In this document: positions 1 to 5,087 of the stretch, in pieces
Position numbering within the stretch: the stretch's first letter is position 1
Layout of the letters: each line of letters opens with the position of its first letter
Assembly (NCBI GenBank): GCA_025937075.1
Contig: JAICSD010000198.1
Coordinates: 1-7,896 of the forward strand
Direction: 5' to 3'
Source: Vicinamibacteria bacterium
GTDB lineage: Bacteria; Acidobacteriota; Vicinamibacteria; Vicinamibacterales; 2-12-FULL-66-21
Length of the DNA: 7,896 nucleotides
The notes under the pieces: generated by a model
The model's database searches: none
Told to the model about the DNA's origin: nothing
What the model saw: the letters and a program-made list of their open reading frames with translations, nothing else
Made by a program: the position numbers and the translations under genes

Positions 1-21
1 TCTCCGGGACGTCGTCCGTCC

Positions 22-161
22 GATCAAGTGCACTCCATCCTTCAGCCGGACGATGAAATCGGCTGGTAGTCGTGCCCCCGGCCGTTATGGAGGTAGGGAA
101 TCGCGAATCCGAGACCAGCGTTCTTCACGAACGCCTCGACGGTATCGTGCGTGTCGAGGAA
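22..161 (-). pseudogene. Inverted internal fragment of a type III-like restriction endonuclease (Res) gene, frameshifted
   Basis: Read on the minus strand from about 161 down to 63, the translation is F-L-DTHDTVEAF followed by FVKNAGLGFAIPYLHNG and GRGHDYQP. This pattern (VKN..LGF.IPY....G..H.Y.PDFIVRL) is the segment that precedes the nuclease motif near the C-terminus of type III-like and BPTD_3080-type restriction endonuclease R subunits. After QP the frame runs into a stop. One base over, from position 60, it resumes as DFIVRLKDGVHLI down to 22, so one base is missing in the proline codon (only CC at 62-61). In the intact family the next residues are (L/I)-ETKG. Those are not here; they lie on the opposite strand at 161 onward. 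Left of position 22 the minus frame gives GRTTSRR, which I cannot match to the family. It is a gene remnant with no start codon of its own. The family assignment is from remembered motifs and is fairly secure; the exact subfamily is not. Confidence 0.6.
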
Positions 162-334
162 TCGAAACGAAAGGATTCGACGAGCTCGCCGAGATCAAGG
201 CTGCTGCGGCACAGCGCTGGGTTGCGGCTGTCAACGCCGAAGGATCGTTCGGCCGGTGGGAATACGCGATGGCGCGTTCGGTCCCGGCCGTCCGGACGAT
301 CCTTGACGGCGTTGCGGGAGCCGTCAAACGATAA
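161..334 (+). pseudogene. C-terminal tail of a type III-like restriction endonuclease (Res) gene, detached from its upstream part
   Basis: The plus strand from 161 encodes IETKGFDELAEIKAAAAQ, then RWVAAVNAEGSFGRWEYAMA, ending in AVKR and TAA at 332-334. An ETKG motif followed by AA.RWV.AVN..G.FGRW is typical of the extreme C-terminus of Res-type restriction subunits. ETK is the E-x-K part of a PD-(D/E)XK-like nuclease site, and the aspartate partner would be the DFIVRL aspartate, now on the other strand (about 60-58). Upstream of 161 the same plus frame stays open but reads arginine-rich, non-family sequence, because it is the reverse complement of the preceding gene part. No credible start lies nearby: an ATG at 53 would begin inside the inverted part. 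The tail ends 4 bases before the next gene, so the former gene probably headed this plus-strand unit. The helicase and ATPase domains would lie outside the window, if they exist. Confidence 0.6.
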
Positions 335-338
335 GGAT

Positions 339-1043
339 ATGGCTGTCCGACGTCGCAAGAGAGAGAAGACCGGCAAGCGCGTTCGCGACGGCGGCCGCAT
401 CTTCCTGCTGTCGCCCGCGAACTGCGGCGGACCGCGCGCGCAGATGGTGCTCTCGGAGCGCGCGAAGTTCGATCTCGCGGTTCGCCTCCGCACGGACGGC
501 GTCGCGATCGGCGAGCTGTTCGCGTTCGTCAGCGGCTTGTACTTCAAGGGCAAGCTCGCGTACGCGCTGACGTTCGCGCGTCCGCCGGAGCCCGGCGCTC
601 CATTGACCGGAAGCGGTGCGCTCGTGATCACGCCCAGCGCCGGCCTTCGTCCTGCGGAAACGCGCGTCACCGCCGAAGCGATTCACGCCTTCGCCGCCGT
701 CGACATCGCCGCACACGATCCTCGCTACCGCGCACCGCTGCTGGCATCGGCGCGCGCATTGGACGAAGAGATCGGCCCGGAGTGCGAGGTCGTGCTGCTC
801 GGCAGCATCGCGTCCGCGAAGTACGTCGACGTGCTGCGGGAGATCTTCGGCTCGCGTCTTCTGTTTCCGCCCGCGTTCGTGGGCCGGGGCGACATGAGCC
901 GCGGCGGGCTGCTGCTTCGCTGCGTCCGGAGCGGCGACGAGCTCGAGTACGTACCGGTCGAAGGCGCCGTCCGCCACGGGCCGCGCCCCCCGCGGCTTCC
1001 ACCGATCCGCGGCATCCTTCAGATGGATCTCCCGAAGCGGTGA
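339..1043 (+). CDS. Conserved-looking protein of unknown function, coupled to the LigD-type polymerase gene
   Basis: I do not recognise a named family. The 234-residue product opens with a basic stretch (MAVRRRKREKTGKRVR), then RIFLLSPANCGGPRA (20-34), FAFVSGLYFKGKLAYA (61-76), VVLLGSIASAKYVDVL (151-166) and FPPAFVGRGDMSRGGLLLR (176-194). These motif-like blocks, rich in glycine and fixed polar residues, suggest a soluble globular enzyme or nucleotide-binding protein. There is no signal peptide or membrane segment. I chose ATG 339 because it follows the upstream TAA by 4 bases and sits just before the first conserved-looking block. The frame is open further upstream to 72, but there it overlaps the restriction-gene remnant. 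A purine stretch (AAGGA, 333-337) is too close to the ATG to be a good ribosome site. The stop overlaps the GTG of the next gene by 4 bases, so the two are likely co-translated and may work together in DNA end repair. That role is inferred from position only. Confidence 0.8.
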   Translation: MAVRRRKREKTGKRVRDGGRIFLLSPANCGGPRAQMVLSERAKFDLAVRLRTDGVAIGELFAFVSGLYFKGKLAYALTFARPPEPGAPLTGSGALVITPSAGLRPAETRVTAEAIHAFAAVDIAAHDPRYRAPLLASARALDEEIGPECEVVLLGSIASAKYVDVLREIFGSRLLFPPAFVGRGDMSRGGLLLRCVRSGDELEYVPVEGAVRHGPRPPRLPPIRGILQMDLPKR

Positions 1044-1966
1044 AGACGGGCCGCGTGCGAATTCCTGCGGCGGGCGCCGTCACCGTGAAGGTCGACGGAC
1101 GCGAGGTCCATCTCACGAACCTCGACAAGCCGTTCTGGCCCGAACGAGGCATCACGAAGGGCCATCTGATTCAGTACTACGCGGATGTGGCGCCGCTGCT
1201 CCTGCCGCACATCTGCAACCGCGCGATGGTGATGAAACGCTACCCGCACGGTGCGGCGGGGGAGTTCTTCTTCATGAAGCGCGCGCCCGAACCGCGTCCA
1301 GCGTGGATTCGCACCTGCCGCATCCCCCACGACTCGGGCAACATCATCGACTTTCCGGTCGTCGACGATTTGCCGTCGCTGTTGTGGGTCATCAATCTCG
1401 GGTGCATCGATCTCAACCAGTGGTATGCGACGTGCGACGACGTGGATCGGCCCGATTACCTGCACCTCGACCTCGATCCGGGCAGCGCGGCCTGGGAGCA
1501 CGTGCTCGAGACGGCGCGGATCGTCCACGACGCGCTGACGACGCTGAAGATGCCTGCCTACGCGAAGACGACGGGCTCCAAAGGGATTCACGTGTACGTG
1601 CCGATCGTGCGCGGTCCGCTCCAGAAGGACGTGTGGACGTTCGCGAAAGCGCTCGCGCAGGAGCTGGCCGCGCGCCACCCCGCGTTGATAACGTCCGAGT
1701 ACCGCGTCGCGAAGCGGCCGAAGGGTCGCGTGCTCGTCGACTACAACCAGAACGCCTGGGGACGGACGCTGGCGTCCGTCTATTCAGTACGTCCGACGCC
1801 GTTCGCCGGCGTATCCACGCCGATCACGTGGAAGGAAGTGGACAAGGGCGTGAGGATCGATGACTTCAGGCTGGATAACGTCCGGGCTCGATTCGCACGG
1901 ACCGGCGATCTGTTCAAGCCGCTGCTGTTGAAGACGAAGCGGGTGGATTTATCGAAATTCGTGTAG
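1040..1966 (+). CDS. ligD: LigD-type DNA primase-polymerase (NHEJ polymerase domain), stand-alone
   Basis: The 308-residue product matches the archaeo-eukaryotic primase-like polymerase domain of bacterial LigD, which fills gaps and adds nucleotides at DNA double-strand breaks together with Ku and an ATP-dependent ligase. Visible signatures are VHLTNLDKPFWPERGITK (23-40), where the polymerase domain usually begins; HLDLDPG with metal-binding D144 and D146; TTGSKGIHVYVP with S180 and H184 for nucleotide binding; and VLVDYNQNAWGRT with the third acidic residue D234. The length of about 300 residues is the whole domain, so ligase and 3'-phosphoesterase modules are absent. Such stand-alone copies are common in high-GC bacteria. 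The GTG at 1040 is preferred because it overlaps the upstream TGA (GTGA, 1040-1043). An in-frame GTG at 1085 would also keep the conserved core. The open frame extends upstream to 782, but there it lies within the preceding gene and reads arginine-rich shadow sequence. No Ku gene is visible in this window. Confidence 0.92.
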   Translation: MKTGRVRIPAAGAVTVKVDGREVHLTNLDKPFWPERGITKGHLIQYYADVAPLLLPHICNRAMVMKRYPHGAAGEFFFMKRAPEPRPAWIRTCRIPHDSGNIIDFPVVDDLPSLLWVINLGCIDLNQWYATCDDVDRPDYLHLDLDPGSAAWEHVLETARIVHDALTTLKMPAYAKTTGSKGIHVYVPIVRGPLQKDVWTFAKALAQELAARHPALITSEYRVAKRPKGRVLVDYNQNAWGRTLASVYSVRPTPFAGVSTPITWKEVDKGVRIDDFRLDNVRARFARTGDLFKPLLLKTKRVDLSKFV

Positions 1967-1971
1967 GGCGG

Positions 1972-2009
1972 GTTTCTTGGATCCGCCGCACGTGCCGGAT
2001 CCAAGAGAC
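1972..2009. terminator. Hairpin between convergent genes, candidate bidirectional terminator
   Basis: Arms 1972-1985 (GTTTCTTGGATCCG) and 1996-2009 (CGGATCCAAGAGAC) pair over 14 bp with a single G-T wobble, around a 10-base loop. The hairpin begins 6 bases after the ligD-type polymerase stop (1964-1966) and ends 6 bases before the treY stop (2016-2018), so it could serve both strands. Neither side has a clear T-run, so it is not a textbook intrinsic terminator; it may instead protect 3' ends or act with Rho. The structure is seen directly and the function is inferred. Confidence 0.6.
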
Positions 2010-2015
2010 TTCAGG

Positions 2016-4982
2016 CTACATGTTCACCAGCAGCGCAACGGGCAGGACGTCGAAGATCTCTCCAACGAACAACCAGGACTCCGTCGACGAGGACGTGGCA
2101 CGCCGTTCAATGCCCGTGAGGGCATCGCGGTACGGCACGGCGGCCATCGCCGGCGGCAGCAGCACGCGCGAGGTCTTCCACCGATCGCCGATCGGCAGCG
2201 GATGCCCGGCGTCCGTCAGGCGCGTCGCGAGGTGCGGCGCCACCGCGATCGCGATCCGGTCGTCCGGCAGCGCGCGCGCGAAGGCGACGACCTGTCCGGG
2301 CACCGTGGATTCCACCTCGAGCGGCAGGTAGTCGCCTTCGAGGAACAGCTCCGGCATCGAACGGCGCAGCCGCAGCACCGCGGCGGCGACGAGCATCTTG
2401 ATTGTGCCGTCGGTCCACCGATCGAGCAGCCGCCGTACGCTTTCGGCTCGGCCCTCGATCGGTCCGTCGAGCACGGACGCGACTTCGTCGAGCGCCGCAG
2501 CCCGCCGACCGTAGTCCACGGGACGGCGGTTGTCAGGGTCGACAAGGCTGAGATCCCACAGCTCCGTGCCCTGATAGAAGTCCGGCACGCCTGGTGAGGC
2601 GACCTTCAAGAGCACCTGCGCGAGAGAGTTGAAGAGGCCTGCGCGCGCGACGCGCTGCTGCAGCGGGACGAAGGCCGCAAGGAATTTCGCGGCGCCGGCG
2701 CCGCACAGCGTGCGTTCGACGAAGGCCGTGACCGCGCGCTCGTAGTCGTCGTTGGGATTGATCCAGCTCGAGTGGAGCTTGGACTCCTTGACAGCCTTGA
2801 TCATGTAGCTCTGCAGCCGCTCGACGAGATCCGGCGGCGCGGCTGGCTGCGTCCGGTCGGCTGGCCAGATGCCGACGAGCGCCTGATAGAAGCGATACTC
2901 GTCGTTCCGATCCGGCGCCGGTTCCCCTTCGAGGACGGTGCGGTGATCGCGATTGAGCCGCATCCATCGAGAGACTTCGCGGCCCCATTCCTCGGGCATC
3001 TCGGACAGCACATTGATGCGCGCGCGGACATCCTCGCCGAGCTTCGTGTCGTGCGTCGCCGTGGCGAGCATCTCGTACGGCCAGTCGTGCCGGCGGGCGG
3101 CGTTCGTGTCGTGGAACTCGCGCGCGGTCCGGCCGAACGTGGACGGATCGCCGCCGACTTCGTTCAGCGAAATGAGCAGGTTGTACCGGTAGAACGCGGT
3201 GTCTTCGAGCCCCTTCGCCTGCACGGGTCCTGTGTATTGCTGGAACTTCATCGCGAAGCGCAACCGGCCCGCTGCTTCGGTCGCGTCCGCTGGCGGATAC
3301 CCTTCGCGGCGTTCCGGAACGCCGGCCGCCGGCACGTCGGCCGGGTCGCGCGGCAGCACGACCTCGCGAAAGAAATCGAAGATCGTCGGATCGGTCGCGG
3401 GGTTGCGGCGGCGGGCCCGGATGATCGCCTGCTCCAGGAGCGCGCGATCCTCAGGCGCCCAGCCCTGCTCCGTCACGTATGTCCGGTAGGCGGGAAAGCA
3501 GGCCACCACTTCGACGATCACGTCGCGAAGGCTGTTCAACGTGAAGTCGCGCGACTTGCGATTGTTCTCGCTGATCCGGTTCAGCATGTGCGCGAGCACG
3601 TTCAACTCGCTCGCCATGGACGTATCCATGATCAGCCGCTTGCAGTCATACAGGAGGTCATCGAACGTCTCGGACGCGCCGGTCAGCTTCTCGTACACGC
3701 GCCGCATGCGCCGCCCGTTGGCCGTTTCGATGAACACGCCGTTGAGCTGATTGAGAAAGTTGTAGCCCGTCGTGCCGTGCACGGGCCATCGGCACGGCAG
3801 CCGCTCGCGGCCGGACAGGATCTTCTCCACGACCACGTACATCGGGCGCGCGTCCGGATGCCGCGGCGTGTCCCACGCGTTCGCCACCAGCTCCTGGAGC
3901 ATCTCGAAGTAGCGGGCCGGATCGAAGAGGCCGTCGGAATGATCGATCCGCACGCCGGTCACCCGGCCGTCGCGAATCAGCCGGAACAGGAGCTGGTGAA
4001 TCGCGCCAAAGACTTCCGGATCTTCCACGCGCAGGCCCGCGAGGTCGTTGATGTCGAAGAATCGCCGGTAGTTGATTTCCTGCGACGCGGTGCGCCAGTA
4101 CGCCAGGCGGTAGGCCTGCTCCTCGAGCAGCTCGTGCAGCGAGTCGAACGACTCGGGCCGTCCCGGCACGCCGTTGAACTCGCGGATGGCGTCTTGGATG
4201 TGCTTCAGGATCCGCGGCGCTTCGGCCGTCAGTTGCCGCAGGCGTTCGCGAATCCGCTCGCTCTCGGCTTCTCGATCCGCCTGGCTCGCCAGGGCACCAT
4301 CCGCCGTACGGGGATCCCAGTTCTGGAGCGCGGCAATGATGGAGAGCAGCTCGACGAGGTGCGGATCTCCAGCGCCGAGATCCTGAGTGAGCGTCGTCAG
4401 CCCCGTCCGATAGACACGCGGCATCTGCCGGGGATTGAGCGGCAGCGCGTGATCGAAGTAGCGGAGCTGCAGGAGGCCATCGCGGAATTCGAGCTGCAGC
4501 TCGCCGCGCTCGAGCACCTGCCCGTATTGCCCGCCGAGGATCGGCAGCAGGAGCTTGCGCCGCAGCTCGCGCTTGACGGGGAACCAGTCGATGTCGAAGA
4601 ACCGCGCCGCATGCGACTCGGGGCCGTTCTCGAGGACGTCGCGCCACCACCGGTTCGTGGTCGTCCCGATGCCCATGTGATTCGGCACGAAGTCGACGAT
4701 GTGCTGGAGGCCAGCGGCGTGGAGAGCGTCCGTGAACGCCGTGTGGCCCTCAACGCCTCCAAGCTCGGGGTTCAGCTCATTGTGGTTGCTGACGTCGTAC
4801 CCGTGCGTGCTGCCCGGCTGCGCGGTGAAATAGGGGGACGTGTACGCCGCGCTCACGCCGAGATGCTGCAGATACGGCACGATCGCGCGCGCGGCATCGA
4901 AGGGAAAACCCGCATGGACCTGCAGCCGATACGTGCTCGCCGGCACGAACCGGGGACGCTGGTCGCGCGCGGCGTCGCTCAT
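2016..4982 (-). CDS. treY: Malto-oligosyltrehalose synthase (TreY)
   Basis: This 988-residue GH13 enzyme (EC 5.4.99.15) turns the reducing-end alpha-1,4 bond of a maltodextrin into an alpha,alpha-1,1 bond, making maltooligosyl-trehalose, the substrate of TreZ. Seen in the sequence: the N-terminal PASTYRLQ (14-21); YTSPYF..PGSTHGYDV (47-63), a TreY hallmark; region I DFVPNH (97-102); region II GVRIDHSDG (343-351) with nucleophile D347; VVVEKIL with acid/base E386; HGTTGYNFLNQLN (402-414); region IV-like THDTKLGEDVRAR (643-655); and GTELWDLSLVDPDNRRPVDY (805-824). All catalytic residues are present, and it is cytoplasmic with no signal peptide. The length is at the long end for the family. ATG 4982 fits because residues 12 onward already match the family, but it has no good Shine-Dalgarno motif. 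Sixty bases holding an octamer repeat array separate it from treZ, and its ATG overlaps the stop of a possible leader frame (ATGA). It is the last gene of the minus-strand unit. Confidence 0.95.
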   Translation of the reverse strand: MSDAARDQRPRFVPASTYRLQVHAGFPFDAARAIVPYLQHLGVSAAYTSPYFTAQPGSTHGYDVSNHNELNPELGGVEGHTAFTDALHAAGLQHIVDFVPNHMGIGTTTNRWWRDVLENGPESHAARFFDIDWFPVKRELRRKLLLPILGGQYGQVLERGELQLEFRDGLLQLRYFDHALPLNPRQMPRVYRTGLTTLTQDLGAGDPHLVELLSIIAALQNWDPRTADGALASQADREAESERIRERLRQLTAEAPRILKHIQDAIREFNGVPGRPESFDSLHELLEEQAYRLAYWRTASQEINYRRFFDINDLAGLRVEDPEVFGAIHQLLFRLIRDGRVTGVRIDHSDGLFDPARYFEMLQELVANAWDTPRHPDARPMYVVVEKILSGRERLPCRWPVHGTTGYNFLNQLNGVFIETANGRRMRRVYEKLTGASETFDDLLYDCKRLIMDTSMASELNVLAHMLNRISENNRKSRDFTLNSLRDVIVEVVACFPAYRTYVTEQGWAPEDRALLEQAIIRARRRNPATDPTIFDFFREVVLPRDPADVPAAGVPERREGYPPADATEAAGRLRFAMKFQQYTGPVQAKGLEDTAFYRYNLLISLNEVGGDPSTFGRTAREFHDTNAARRHDWPYEMLATATHDTKLGEDVRARINVLSEMPEEWGREVSRWMRLNRDHRTVLEGEPAPDRNDEYRFYQALVGIWPADRTQPAAPPDLVERLQSYMIKAVKESKLHSSWINPNDDYERAVTAFVERTLCGAGAAKFLAAFVPLQQRVARAGLFNSLAQVLLKVASPGVPDFYQGTELWDLSLVDPDNRRPVDYGRRAAALDEVASVLDGPIEGRAESVRRLLDRWTDGTIKMLVAAAVLRLRRSMPELFLEGDYLPLEVESTVPGQVVAFARALPDDRIAIAVAPHLATRLTDAGHPLPIGDRWKTSRVLLPPAMAAVPYRDALTGIERRATSSSTESWLFVGEIFDVLPVALLVNM

Positions 4983-5056
4983 CGCGTCACGGCACCACAG
5001 GAGCTCAGGAGATCACGAGAAAGATCACAGGAGATCAGGAGATCAGGAAAATTCAT
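4979..5056 (-). CDS. Possible 25-residue leader reading frame between treZ and treY
   Basis: On the minus strand an ATG at 5056-5054 opens a 26-codon frame, starting MNFPDLL, that ends with TGA at 4981-4979. That TGA overlaps the treY start as ATGA. Upstream are AGGAG motifs supplied by the octamer array: one sits only 1 base from the ATG, and the next ends 9 bases from it, a usable ribosome-site spacing. The frame starts 14 bases inside the end of treZ. No homology is expected, since it is made largely from repeat units (repeated D-L-L/S-C codons). If translated, it would pass ribosomes from treZ to treY, whose own start lacks a Shine-Dalgarno. It may equally be a chance frame. Confidence 0.25.
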   Translation of the reverse strand: MNFPDLLISCDLSRDLLSSCGAVTR

Positions 5057-5087
5057 TCTCCTGGTCTCCTGGTCTCCTGGTCTCCTG
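4998..5087. repeat. Octamer repeat array with strand switch (long imperfect hairpin) between treZ and treY
   Basis: On the plus strand CAGGAG occurs at 4998, 5006, 5028 and 5036, with a partial CAGGA at 5044. Most are spaced 8 bases apart with AT or CT between, and ATCACGAG (5012-5019) looks like a decayed unit. After a 9-base centre (AAATTCATT, 5049-5057) the same unit appears inverted: CTCCTG at 5058, 5066, 5074 and 5082, joined by GT. The two halves can pair; each linker position is a G-T wobble in plus-strand RNA and an A-C mismatch in minus-strand RNA. The right half lies inside the 3' end of treZ and the left half forms the treY leader. The unit resembles a simple-sequence or dispersed intergenic repeat, not a known insertion sequence. 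What it does is not visible. Confidence 0.85.

Noticed and set aside
53..160. An ATG at 53 as the start of a 93-residue plus-strand protein
   Set aside because: Residues before ETKGF are the reverse complement of a conserved Res segment, so the N-terminal part is not a real protein sequence.
1..334. The inverted segment as a phase-variation switch
   Set aside because: No inverted repeats were seen at the breakpoints, no invertase gene is in the window, and the segment carries a frameshift. It is kept only as a possibility to test with reads.
72..338. Longer N-terminus for the unknown protein
   Set aside because: This part overlaps the Res remnant, whose C-terminal motifs are clear in another frame, and its own sequence is compositionally odd.
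782..1039. Upstream extension of the polymerase frame
   Set aside because: It lies inside the unknown-protein gene and reads arginine-rich shadow sequence. The LigD polymerase domain begins near residue 20 of the GTG 1040 product.
324..1678. Several long minus-strand open frames opposite the two plus-strand genes
   Set aside because: They are Arg/Ala-rich with no family motifs, while the plus-strand frames carry conserved motifs.
4998..5087. The octamer array as a CRISPR array
   Set aside because: Units are only 8 bp with 2-bp linkers and no unique spacers, and the orientation flips halfway.
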